Part shown: piece after piece, positions 1 through 5,645 of the stretch
Layout: each line of letters opens with the position of its first letter
How positions within the stretch are numbered: position 1 is the first letter of the stretch
Source: Brevundimonas sp.
Lineage (GTDB): Bacteria > Pseudomonadota > Alphaproteobacteria > Caulobacterales > Caulobacteraceae
Reading direction: 5' to 3'
Assembly: GCA_015234495.1 (NCBI GenBank)
Contig: JADGMZ010000034.1
Coordinates: forward strand, 1-7,493
DNA length: 7,493 bases
Made by a program: the position numbers and the translations under genes
Notes under the pieces: generated by a model
What the model was told of the DNA's origin: nothing
Databases searched by the model: none
Seen by the model: the letters and a program-made list of their open reading frames with translations, nothing else

Positions 1-317
1 CGCTTGGAGATCAGCGGCCGGGCGATCGAGGTGCCGAGCAGGTACTGGCCCTCATAGACGGCGTTGGCGCGGAACATGGGGAAGACGTAGTCCCGCACGA
101 ATTCCTCGCGCAGGTCGTCGATGAAGATGTTCTCGGGCTTGATGCCCAGCTTCAGGGCCTTCTCGCGGGCGGGCGCCAGCTCCTCGCCCTGGCCGAGGTC
201 GGCCGTGAAGGTGACCACCTCCGCGCCGTATTCGGTCTGCAGCCATTTGAGGATGATCGAGGTGTCCAGCCCGCCGGAATAGGCGAGCACGACCTTCTTC
301 GGGGCGGGCAGGGTCAT
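1..317 (-). CDS. argG: Argininosuccinate synthase, N-terminal part (runs off left edge)
   Basis: The enzyme joins citrulline and aspartate with ATP to give argininosuccinate, AMP and PPi, the penultimate step of arginine synthesis in the cytoplasm. About 105 residues are visible, beginning [20 protein letters not shown]. The ATP-pyrophosphatase loop SGGLDTS lies at residues 14-20, followed by family-typical stretches: [14 protein letters not shown], the [10 protein letters not shown] region and [12 protein letters not shown]. The family is about 400 residues long, so roughly 300 residues lie beyond position 1. The ATG at 315-317 is supported by an AAGGA Shine-Dalgarno (327-331 on the complement) nine bases upstream and by the usual family start. 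It lies in the same direction as htpX but is separated from it by a structured 200-base gap, so it is probably transcribed on its own. Identification is by clear family resemblance. Confidence 0.96.
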   Translation of the reverse strand, partial: MTLPAPKKVVLAYSGGLDTSIILKWLQTEYGAEVVTFTADLGQGEELAPAREKALKLGIKPENIFIDDLREEFVRDYVFPMFRANAVYEGQYLLGTSIARPLISK

Positions 318-358
318 GGCGATGAGTCCTTCGGCGAACGCGGGGAGGCGTGGCGGCG

Positions 359-387
359 CTTAAAGGACCAGACGCCCGGGGATGCAA
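359..387 (-). promoter_or_regulatory. Candidate argG promoter
   Basis: Read on the minus strand there is TTGCAT (382-387), a 17-base spacer, and TTTAAG (359-364). This resembles a sigma-70 type -35/-10 pair at normal spacing. It would start transcription near 352, giving a leader of about 35 bases before argG. It sits just outside the structured element at 402-522, in one of the few A/T-containing patches of the gap. The -35 match is poor, so this is only a candidate. Confidence 0.3.
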
Positions 388-401
388 GGGCGGGATTGGG
401 G

Positions 402-522
402 CGCCTTTCCCCTCACGGGTGCGGGAAGGGCCTGCAAGGACAGGCGCCGGGGCTCGCGTCGCCGAGCCGCCCCCACCCGGTCGCTTCGCGACCCCCCTCC
501 CCGGGACGGGGAGGGAAAGGCG
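402..522. repeat. 121-base multi-hairpin intergenic element with 10-base inverted ends
   Basis: The ends are a perfect inverted pair: CGCCTTTCCC at 402-411 and GGGAAAGGCG at 513-522. Inside are four perfect stems in a row: GCCTG/CAGGC (430-434/441-445), GGCTCG/CGAGCC (451-456/463-468), GGTCGC/GCGACC with loop TTC (479-484/488-493), and CCCTCCCCG/CGGGGAGGG with loop GGA (495-503/507-515). It fills most of the gap between htpX and argG and has no coding potential of its own. Only one copy is in this window. Its architecture resembles REP/BIME or small non-autonomous intergenic repeats, and I expect relatives elsewhere in the genome, which cannot be seen from here. It may double as the htpX transcript end. 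Confidence 0.6.
479..515 (-). terminator. Possible htpX transcript end (two tandem hairpins, no U tract)
   Basis: On the minus strand, about ten bases after the htpX stop, the RNA would first form a nine-base-pair G/C stem with a three-base loop, then a six-base-pair stem (GGTCGC GAA GCGACC). No run of U follows, so this is not a classical intrinsic terminator. It could stabilise the 3' end or act with Rho. It forms the right part of the 402-522 element. Confidence 0.35.
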
Positions 523-524
523 TG

Positions 525-1478
525 TCACCCCCACGGCCCCGGCGTGTGGGACGGGGTGCTCGGGACGCTGGTCGTGGCCGGGCCCGGCGCGACCTCGGCG
601 AAGGCGCGGCGCGGGGCCAGGCCCATCCTCGTCCCCAGCTCCATCAGGGCGCGCACGCGGTTGCCGGTGTTGGGGTGGGTGGAAAACAGGTTGTCGGCGC
701 CGCGCCCGGCCAGCGGGTTGATGATGAACAGCTGGCCGGAAGCTGGATTGCGCTCCGCGGTCGGGTTGTGGATGCGCCTGGCGTAGGCCTCGATCTTCTG
801 CAGGGCGGCGGCGAGGGAGGCCGGATCGCCGGCTATCTCGGCCCCGACCTTGTCGGCCTCGTATTCGCGGGTGCGGCTGATGGCCATCTGCACCAGGCCG
901 GCCGCCATCGGCGCCAGAAGCATCAGGGCCAGGGTCCCGATGATGCCGCCCGGCCGCTCGCGGTCGTCGCCGCCGCCGAAGAACAGGGCGAAATTGGCCA
1001 GGGCGGCGATGGCCCCGGCGACGGTGGCGGTGACCGTCATGGTCAGGGTGTCGCGGTTCTTCACATGCGCCAGCTCGTGGGCCATGACGCCGCGGATCTC
1101 GTCGCGGGTCAGCATGTCGAGCAGGCCGGTGGTGGCGCAGACGGCGGCGTGGGCCGGATTGCGGCCGGTGGCGAAGGCGTTGGGCTGGTCGCTGGGGATG
1201 ATGGCGATGGCCGGGCGCGGCAGGCCGGCGTCACGCGCCATCTGCGCCACGTCGGCGACATAGGTGCGCACCACGGCGTTGGGATGGGTCTCGTCGACCG
1301 GCTGGGCGCGATACATGCGCAGCACGATCTTGTCGGCGTTCCAGTAGCTGAACAGGTTCATGCCGGCGGCGAAGACCAGGGCGATCAGCATGCCTGTCGC
1401 CCCGCCGATCAGGTAGCCGAGGCCGGCGAACAGGGCGGTCAGGACGGCGAGAAGGGCGAAGGTCTTCAGATGATTCAT
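525..1478 (-). CDS. htpX: HtpX-type membrane zinc metalloprotease
   Basis: HtpX (peptidase family M48B) is an inner-membrane protease that degrades misfolded membrane proteins, often alongside FtsH. The call gives 317 residues starting [14 protein letters not shown]. Two hydrophobic segments lie at about 5-25 and 28-47. The zinc motif HELAH is at 134-138. Two more hydrophobic segments follow at about 145-168 and 179-199. The family motif SRTREYEAD at 201-209 supplies the third zinc ligand, probably E205. The conserved STHPNT motif is at 266-271. After about residue 296 comes a Pro/Ser/Thr-rich tail that is probably flexible. The frame stays open upstream to 1607, but that extension is Arg/Pro-rich, runs into the divergent gene and lies before the normal HtpX N-terminus, so the ATG at 1476-1478 is preferred. 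No clear Shine-Dalgarno precedes it. Family assignment is firm. Confidence 0.95.
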   Translation of the reverse strand: MNHLKTFALLAVLTALFAGLGYLIGGATGMLIALVFAAGMNLFSYWNADKIVLRMYRAQPVDETHPNAVVRTYVADVAQMARDAGLPRPAIAIIPSDQPNAFATGRNPAHAAVCATTGLLDMLTRDEIRGVMAHELAHVKNRDTLTMTVTATVAGAIAALANFALFFGGGDDRERPGGIIGTLALMLLAPMAAGLVQMAISRTREYEADKVGAEIAGDPASLAAALQKIEAYARRIHNPTAERNPASGQLFIINPLAGRGADNLFSTHPNTGNRVRALMELGTRMGLAPRRAFAEVAPGPATTSVPSTPSHTPGPWG

Positions 1479-1564
1479 CGGCAGGCGGAACTCGGGCGGC
1501 TGGCGCCGGGACGGCGGCGCGCTAACTTGTGGAGTCCTGCCGTTTGGCTCAAGACGTTCGCGCT

Positions 1565-1801
1565 GTGACCGATCACCCCACCCCCGACACGCCCCCGCCC
1601 GCCGCATTCAACGCCGAGGTTCCGCACGCCACGCCCCATCGTCCGCTCGACGAGACGGCCCGGCGCGCCCTGATGGAGGCGGCGCAGCGTCGCGCCGCAG
1701 CGGCCCCGGCGGCGCTGGAGGCCGAGCATGGCGGACCGCGCGGCCCGGAGCCGACGCGCTACGGCGATTGGGAGAAGAAGGGGCTGGCGGTCGACTTCTG
1801 A
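1565..1801 (+). CDS. Succinate dehydrogenase assembly factor 4 homologue (DUF1674)
   Basis: This is a 78-residue protein of the DUF1674 family (PF07896), whose eukaryotic members SDHAF4/Sdh8 bind the flavinated catalytic subunit of succinate dehydrogenase and aid its assembly. The first 50 residues are Pro/Ala-rich and probably disordered, with an [15 protein letters not shown] helix at about 30-44. The C-terminal block, residues 56-78, carries the family signature: [14 protein letters not shown], then EKKGLAVDF at the very end. The start is uncertain: GTG at 1565 gives an N-terminus beginning TDHPTPD after the initiator, while an in-frame GTG at 1529 would add 12 residues. Neither has a clear ribosome binding site. 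It is divergent from htpX across 86 bases. Family recognition is strong; the role in bacteria is carried over from the mitochondrial proteins. Confidence 0.88.
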   Translation: MTDHPTPDTPPPAAFNAEVPHATPHRPLDETARRALMEAAQRRAAAAPAALEAEHGGPRGPEPTRYGDWEKKGLAVDF

Positions 1802-1925
1802 GGCCCGGCAGGGTTAGTATTTAGCCTGACGGGGGAAGGCCGGAGGCTGTATTTCGCCCCCTCGGTGCAATCCGAACCCTTTTCTTTCCAGTGACTTAGA
1901 ACGGCTCCAGCTCCGGAGTCGTGTC

Positions 1926-2675
1926 ATGCGCGTGTTAAGCCTTTCCGCCGCCCTGGTCCTTCTGGCCGCCGGCCCCGCCTTCGCCGGCGATCCCCGCGGC
2001 GGCGGCCACCATCGCCCGCCCCCGCCGCCTGGCCCGTGCTGCGGCCACGGCGGCGGCTCGCACAATGTGAACGTCAATGTGAACGCCAGCGCCCGGGCCT
2101 ACGCCGGGGCCTCCGCGACCTCGCACCTGAACGCCCGCCTCTACGGCGGCGTACGCGGCCGCGGCTACGGCGGCGGCGCCGTCTATGTCGGCGGCGGCTA
2201 CGGCGGCGATTACCGCTACATCGGCGCGCCGGTCTATTACGACATCGACCGCCGCGCCCTGGCCTGCGCCAGCGCTCCGTTCGGATACGTGGTCACCGGC
2301 TTCGGCCGCGACGCCCGCCGCCCGCCGTCCTGCGGGGGCCGCTACCTCCGCGACGACTACGGCTACGACCGCGGCGGCCGCTACGGCTACAGCGAGCGTC
2401 ACGACAGCTATGAGGAGCGGTCGTACGAGAGCTTCGAGAGCTACGAGGAATACGGAAGCTTCGGGGCCTATGAGGGGTACGAGGCCTACGACGACCATGC
2501 CGGCCGCGACCGGCGCGGCTGCGACTGCCGCGAGCCGGCGCCCTATCCGCCGCCCTATCTGCCCGAGCCGCCGCGCTACGAGCCGCCGCGCCGGTCGACG
2601 GAACGGCCCTACCGGCCCCGCCGCGAGGCGCCGCCCCGTCAGCAGTACCGGCAGGAGCCCGGGGAGCGCGGCTAG
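1926..2675 (+). CDS. Secreted Gly/Tyr/Pro-rich protein of unknown function
   Basis: I do not recognise a named family. The 249-residue product starts with a standard signal peptide: basic start MRV, hydrophobic LSLSAALVLLAAG, then AFA, with cleavage likely after residue 20. The mature chain has a Gly/His/Pro stretch with a CC pair (21-45), an alternating VNVNVNA segment (48-54), Gly/Tyr-rich repeats (73-105), and a more ordinary middle part around DIDRRALACASAPFGYVVTG (106-125). A Tyr/Glu/Ser-rich segment (159-190) follows, then a Pro/Arg/Tyr tail (202-249). Six cysteines (38, 39, 114, 136, 199, 201) could form disulfides in the periplasm. The ATG is preceded by GGAG (1915-1918) at seven bases. 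No confident promoter or upstream terminator was found. It is a cell-envelope or periplasmic protein by inference. Its stop overlaps the pyrF stop. Confidence 0.82.
   Translation: MRVLSLSAALVLLAAGPAFAGDPRGGGHHRPPPPPGPCCGHGGGSHNVNVNVNASARAYAGASATSHLNARLYGGVRGRGYGGGAVYVGGGYGGDYRYIGAPVYYDIDRRALACASAPFGYVVTGFGRDARRPPSCGGRYLRDDYGYDRGGRYGYSERHDSYEERSYESFESYEEYGSFGAYEGYEAYDDHAGRDRRGCDCREPAPYPPPYLPEPPRYEPPRRSTERPYRPRREAPPRQQYRQEPGERG
2141..2207 (+). repeat. Short in-gene direct repeats coding for Tyr-Gly-Gly
   Basis: The ten-mer CTACGGCGGC occurs three times, at 2141-2150, 2165-2174 and 2198-2207. The offsets (24 and 33 bases) are multiples of three, so each copy reads Tyr-Gly-Gly in the secreted protein. 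Such in-frame repeats can expand or contract by slippage or recombination, so strains may differ in length here. Confidence 0.7.
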
Positions 2676-3400
2676 GAGCGGGCGAAGCCGTCGATCGATT
2701 CGACGATGGCTGAGGCCGCCAGCAGCGGATTGTCGGCGGAGACCACCGGCCGGGCCACGACCAGGTGGGTCGCCCCCGCCTGCAGGGCCGCGCGCGGCGT
2801 GGCCACCCGCTGCTGGTCGCCGAGCTCGGCGCCTTCGGGCCGTACGCCCGGAGTGACGATCAGGAACTCCGGCCGACCGGCCGCCGCGGCCAGCTCACGC
2901 ACCCGCGCCGCCTCCAGCGGGCTGGAGACCACCCCGTCCATGCCGCAGTCCAGCGCCTGGCGCACCCGCCGCTCGACGAGGTCGCCGGCCCCGAAGCCGT
3001 AGCCGATTTCGCCCAGGTCGGCGTCCGACAGACTGGTCATCACCGTCACCGCCAACAATTTCACGCCCGTCCCGGCCGCGTCCCGGCCCCTGGCGGCGGC
3101 GCGCATCACCTGCGGCTCGGCATGGACGGTCAGCAGGTCGCAGCCGCCCTCGGCCACGGCCCGGGCCGCGCCCTCCACCTGGGCGCCGATGTCGTGCAGC
3201 TTCCAGTCCTGGAACACCATCTTGCGGGCGGCGCGCAGCTCGTGGGCGAAAGCCACGCCGCCCGGGCGGGCCAGCAGGGTGAGGCCGACCTTGTAGGCCG
3301 AAATGGTCGGCCCCAAGCGCTCGACCATGGCCCGCGCGGCCTCGATAGAGGGCAGGTCGAGGCCGACGATCAGGCGGGGGTCGGTCAGTACGGGCGTCAT
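2672..3400 (-). CDS. pyrF: Orotidine 5'-phosphate decarboxylase
   Basis: The enzyme converts OMP to UMP, the last step of de novo UMP synthesis, in the cytoplasm. The product has 242 residues, normal for the bacterial form, and is a TIM-barrel protein. Expected active-site features are present: D15 in VGLDLP, K37 in YKVG, the catalytic D-x-K-x-x-D set as DWKLHD at 65-70, TPGVRP at 183-188, DQQRVATP at 195-202, and the phosphate-binding Arg at 217 in VARPV. Some consensus positions differ: IGAQV follows the catalytic block where IPNTV is common, and HAEPQVM stands where HASGG..M is common. The catalytic residues are intact, so I judge it functional. The ATG at 3398-3400 has a strong GAGGAG (3408-3413, complement) at seven bases. 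It is divergent from marC and convergent with the secreted-protein gene, so it is probably monocistronic. Confidence 0.95.
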   Translation of the reverse strand: MTPVLTDPRLIVGLDLPSIEAARAMVERLGPTISAYKVGLTLLARPGGVAFAHELRAARKMVFQDWKLHDIGAQVEGAARAVAEGGCDLLTVHAEPQVMRAAARGRDAAGTGVKLLAVTVMTSLSDADLGEIGYGFGAGDLVERRVRQALDCGMDGVVSSPLEAARVRELAAAAGRPEFLIVTPGVRPEGAELGDQQRVATPRAALQAGATHLVVARPVVSADNPLLAASAIVESIDGFARS

Positions 3401-3484
3401 GGCGTCGCTCCTCGAGGTCGGCTAGGGACTGGACGCGCGGGCGGGCGTCAGCCTTGATGGCCGCGAACGGTGAATTGGCAGGGC

Positions 3485-3488
3485 GAGG
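3485..3488 (+). promoter_or_regulatory. Ribosome binding site deciding the marC start
   Basis: GAGG lies seven bases before the ATG at 3496. The in-frame TTG at 3454 and ATG at 3457 further upstream lack such a site and would add a polar N-terminus ahead of the conserved first membrane segment. The site therefore favours 3496. Confidence 0.55.
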
Positions 3489-3495
3489 TCAGCAC

Positions 3496-4194
3496 ATGAA
3501 CGCGGTCGATCTGGGCGTCAACCTGTTCGTGGCCCTGTTCGCCCTGGTCGATCCGATCGGCAATCTGCCGATCTTCGCCGCCGCCACGGCGGGCGCCTCG
3601 CTGCGCCAGAGGGTGTCGGTCTCGGCCCTGATCTGCCTGTTCGCCGTCGTCTTCCTGGCCTTCTTCCTGTTCACCGGCCTGGCGCTGCTGCAGTTCTTCG
3701 GCATCTCCATGGCCGCGTTCCGCATCGCCGGCGGCATCCTGTTGCTGCTGCTGGGCCTGGACATGGTGCGCGAGGACTTCCTCAAGATGTTCGCCGACGT
3801 CGAGGCCTCGACCGAGGCCCAGGACGTGCGCGGCTATGCGCGGCGCCGGTTCAAGCGGCTGATCGTGCCCTTCGCCATCCCGCTGATGATCGGGCCGGGG
3901 GCCATTTCGACCATCATCATCGTGGCCGGCGAGGCGCAACAGATCGGCCCGGCCGGCACCGGCGCGGCCCTGATCGCCATCGCGGCGGCGGGCCTCGTCG
4001 CCTTCGTCTGCTTCGCCCTGACCGGGCCGCTCAGCCGCCTGCTCGGCGACGTCGGCATGGCCATCATCGTGCGGGTGCTGGGCCTGATCCTGTGCGCCCT
4101 GGCCATCCAGTTCATGCTCTCGGGCCTGTCGGAGGCCATCCCCGGCATGTTCAGTTCGATCGCGACGACGCCGTATCCGACGGGCGGGCACTGA
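3496..4194 (+). CDS. marC: MarC family integral membrane protein
   Basis: MarC (UPF0056, PF01914) proteins are inner-membrane proteins with six predicted spans and no settled biochemical function; an early link to multiple antibiotic resistance in E. coli was not upheld. The called protein has 232 residues, slightly above the usual 200-220. The signature LFALVDPIGNLPIF is at 14-27. Hydrophobic spans lie at about 6-26, 43-65, 72-91, 124-147, 157-177 and 188-210. The second half repeats the theme with PFAIPLMIGPGAIST at 125-139. A polar charged loop (92-121) separates the two three-helix halves. The gene is divergent from pyrF across 95 bases and ends 21 bases from the convergent SDR gene, so it is probably a single-gene unit. 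Family assignment is firm; the symbol reflects family membership, not proven function. Confidence 0.92.
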   Translation: MNAVDLGVNLFVALFALVDPIGNLPIFAAATAGASLRQRVSVSALICLFAVVFLAFFLFTGLALLQFFGISMAAFRIAGGILLLLLGLDMVREDFLKMFADVEASTEAQDVRGYARRRFKRLIVPFAIPLMIGPGAISTIIIVAGEAQQIGPAGTGAALIAIAAAGLVAFVCFALTGPLSRLLGDVGMAIIVRVLGLILCALAIQFMLSGLSEAIPGMFSSIATTPYPTGGH

Positions 4195-4199
4195 GGCGG

Positions 4200-4213
4200 C
4201 GGCGACAGCGCCG
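4200..4213. terminator. Small hairpin between convergent marC and SDR genes
   Basis: CGGCG (4200-4204) pairs with CGCCG (4209-4213) around loop ACAG, in a 21-base gap between the two convergent stop codons. With only five base pairs and no U run on either strand, it is at best a weak bidirectional transcript end. Confidence 0.22.
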
Positions 4214-4215
4214 GG

Positions 4216-5022
4216 CTAGATCCGTTTCAGCCGCCTGGCGTGGCCGCCGACCATCGACAGGGCCAGCCGGTCGGGCAGGTGTTTGGCGAGGCCGGCCAGC
4301 AGGTTGTTCATGACCCCGGGGGTGACGCTCGGCCGGTTGGCCTCGACCGCCTCATAGCCGACCCGGGCCACATGATCAGCGCTCTGCCACATCCACGCGG
4401 GGTAGGCCGCCGACACCTCGGCGCGGGTGCCGTTGGCGTCGTGGAACTCGGTCAGGGTGTAGCCGGGGCATAGCGCCGTGACATGCACCCCGGTCCCGCG
4501 CAGCTCCAGATGCAGGCCCTGGGAGGCCTTGATCAGGAAGGACTTGATCGGGCCGTACAGGGTGTCGCCGCCGGTCGCCGGCATGCGGCCCGCCAGCGAG
4601 GCGACGTTGAGGATGCGGCCATGGCCGCGCTCGACCATGCCGGGCGCGAACAGCCGGGCCAGTTCGACCGGCGCGGTCAGCATGACGCGGATCATGGCGG
4701 CCTGGCTCCCGGCGTCGGTCTGCAGAAACCCCGCGGTCCGGCTGAAGCCGGCGTTGTTGACCAGGCCGTCGACGGTCAGCCCCCTGGCCTTGACGGCGTC
4801 GAACAGGCGGCGCGGCGCGGCCGGATCGGCCAGATCCTTGCAGATGACCGTCACGGCCGCGCCCTGGCCGGTCAATTCGGCCGCCAGCGCCCGCAGGGGC
4901 GTCTCACGCCGGGCGGTGAGGATCAGGTCCCAGCCCGCGCCCGCGAACACCCGGGCCAGGGCCGCGCCGATGCCGGCGGAGGCGCCTGTGATGAGAACCG
5001 TCCGGCGGACGGCGGACCTCAC
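4216..5022 (-). CDS. Short-chain dehydrogenase/reductase (SDR), substrate unknown
   Basis: This is a 268-residue classical SDR, a cytoplasmic NAD(P)-dependent oxidoreductase with a Rossmann fold. The cofactor loop TGASAGIG is at 12-19. Arginines R38 and R39 after the second strand suggest NADP(H) rather than NAD(H). NNAG is at 89-92, and the catalytic set is N/S/Y/K: S142 in NVASLAG, then Y156 and K160 in YGPIK. PGYTLTEF at 186-193 is the usual cofactor-facing loop. The C-terminal third, with WMWQSADHVA and a basic tail ending RRLKRI, is where substrate specificity would lie, and I cannot infer a substrate. The start is a GTG whose last bases overlap the TGA of the upstream rrf2 gene (GTGA at 5019-5022 on the complement), with no Shine-Dalgarno, which suggests translational coupling. 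No other plausible start precedes the cofactor loop. Confidence 0.92.
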   Translation of the reverse strand: MRSAVRRTVLITGASAGIGAALARVFAGAGWDLILTARRETPLRALAAELTGQGAAVTVICKDLADPAAPRRLFDAVKARGLTVDGLVNNAGFSRTAGFLQTDAGSQAAMIRVMLTAPVELARLFAPGMVERGHGRILNVASLAGRMPATGGDTLYGPIKSFLIKASQGLHLELRGTGVHVTALCPGYTLTEFHDANGTRAEVSAAYPAWMWQSADHVARVGYEAVEANRPSVTPGVMNNLLAGLAKHLPDRLALSMVGGHARRLKRI

Positions 5023-5489
5023 GCGGCGACGGGGCAGGAAGAATGCGGCGCAAAGGCCGCCAGCGACGGCGGATCCTCGGCCAGCAGGTCGGCGATGGTG
5101 ATCTTCGACAGGGCCTCGCCGGCGGCGCGGTCGGCGGCGGTCAGGGCCTTGGCCACCTGGCGCGGAATGTGGGTGCTGACCGGGCAGTGCTTGGCGCCGG
5201 CCGGGGGCGAACCGAGATGGGCGCAGCCGTTCACCGCCTTGAGCACGACGTCCAGGGTGATGGCCTCCGGCCGGTGCAACAGCCAGGCGCCGCCCGAGGC
5301 TCCCGGCCGGGTGGCGATCAGGCCGGCCTTGGCCAGCAAGGCCGTCACCCGGCGAACCACCACCGGATTTGTCGGAACGGAGGCAGCCAGCACCGCGCTC
5401 GGCGCGGCAGCGGCCGGCGAGTAGGCGCCCTTGTGGGCCAGATAGGCCAGGGCGTGGGCGGCGACGGGAAAGCGTTGGCTGTCTGACAT
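5019..5489 (-). CDS. Rrf2 family transcriptional regulator, YwnA-like, probable thiol or metal sensor
   Basis: This is a 156-residue winged-helix regulator of the Rrf2 family (PF02082), which includes IscR, NsrR and CymR. The N-terminal DNA-binding domain includes the recognition-helix stretch TNPVVVRRV at 40-48, followed by LLAKAGLI and the wing RPGASGGAWLL at 61-71. ITLDVVLKAV (77-86) starts the dimer helix region. Cysteines are C89, C102 (in HCPVSTHI) and C152 near the C-terminus. The C89...C102 arrangement, with CPV and later TIADLL at 131-136, resembles the YwnA-like branch rather than IscR with its three close cysteines, so a thiol switch is more likely than an Fe-S cluster; this is inference. 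The ATG at 5487-5489 has GAGG (5498-5501, complement) at eight bases and is preferred over the in-frame start at 5543, which would add 18 residues before the domain. It probably represses its own rrf2-SDR operon. Confidence 0.9.
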   Translation of the reverse strand: MSDSQRFPVAAHALAYLAHKGAYSPAAAAPSAVLAASVPTNPVVVRRVTALLAKAGLIATRPGASGGAWLLHRPEAITLDVVLKAVNGCAHLGSPPAGAKHCPVSTHIPRQVAKALTAADRAAGEALSKITIADLLAEDPPSLAAFAPHSSCPVAA

Positions 5490-5501
5490 GGCGTTGGCCT
5501 C

Positions 5502-5530
5502 AAGATAGGATGAGCGCGCCGCTTTCACAA
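5502..5530 (-). promoter_or_regulatory. Candidate promoter of the rrf2-SDR operon
   Basis: On the minus strand TTGTGA (5525-5530) and TATCTT (5502-5507) are separated by exactly 17 bases, each matching four of six consensus positions. A start near 5495 would leave a leader of only a few bases and would place the apparent GAGG upstream of the transcript. So either the mRNA is nearly leaderless, or the true promoter lies elsewhere. The sequence around the -10 (TATCT-TG-AG) is a partial dyad, where autoregulation by Rrf2 would be plausible. Confidence 0.28.
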
Positions 5531-5563
5531 ACCGGGGCGCCACCGTCGTCCTTCCGGCCGCGA

Positions 5564-5592
5564 TTGAACCTCCGGATGAAAGGGCCTAAAGG
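5564..5592 (+). promoter_or_regulatory. Candidate kup promoter
   Basis: TTGAAC (5564-5569), a 17-base spacer and TAAAGG (5587-5592) make a weak sigma-70 type pair on the plus strand in the rrf2/kup divergent gap. The leader would be about 45-50 bases and would contain the hairpin at 5614-5629. Matches are four and three of six, so confidence is low. Confidence 0.22.
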
Positions 5593-5613
5593 CTCGCCGC
5601 TCTTGTGATGGGG

Positions 5614-5629
5614 GCCGCACGGTTGCGGC
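5614..5629 (+). other. Leader hairpin just upstream of the kup ribosome binding site
   Basis: GCCGCA (5614-5619) and TGCGGC (5624-5629) form a perfect six-base-pair stem around loop CGGT, ending five bases before the GGAGG of kup. It could tune ribosome access, but it does not match any riboswitch I know, and a stem this size can arise by chance at such GC content. Confidence 0.3.
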
Positions 5630-5634
5630 GTCCC

Positions 5635-5639
5635 GGAGG
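5635..5639 (+). promoter_or_regulatory. Strong ribosome binding site fixing the kup start
   Basis: GGAGG lies six bases before the ATG at 5646, the only well-placed site ahead of the conserved Kup N-terminal motif. It supports the 45-residue N-terminal extension being translated. Confidence 0.7.
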
Positions 5640-5645
5640 CACTTC

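Noticed and set aside
396..1568. A 390-codon open frame on the plus strand opposite htpX.
   Set aside because: Low-complexity Gly/His/Gln/Arg translation antisense to a clear HtpX. Stop codons are scarce on both strands because of high GC.
1479..1607. A longer HtpX N-terminus starting at 1607.
   Set aside because: The added 43 residues are Arg/Pro-rich, overlap the divergent SdhAF4 gene and precede the normal hydrophobic HtpX N-terminus.
1831..1861. A possible terminator in the gap between the SdhAF4 and secreted-protein genes, from pairing of GGGGG (1831-1835) with CCCCC (1857-1861).
   Set aside because: Only five pairs across a 21-base loop and no U run; not distinguishable from chance in this composition.
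1862..1900. A stretch resembling a tRNA T-arm or riboswitch fragment (GGTGCAATCCGAACCC).
   Set aside because: No acceptor, D or anticodon stems around it, and no match to a riboswitch core; not supported as an RNA gene.
1935..2498. A 187-codon minus-strand frame opposite the secreted-protein gene, rich in Val and Ala.
   Set aside because: The Ala/Val richness is the complement of Gly/Tyr/Arg codons. The plus frame has a signal peptide and a ribosome binding site; the minus frame has neither.
3448..4191. A 247-codon minus-strand frame opposite marC.
   Set aside because: Gln/Asp/Arg/His-rich mirror of a hydrophobic membrane gene, with no recognisable family; MarC on the plus strand explains the region.
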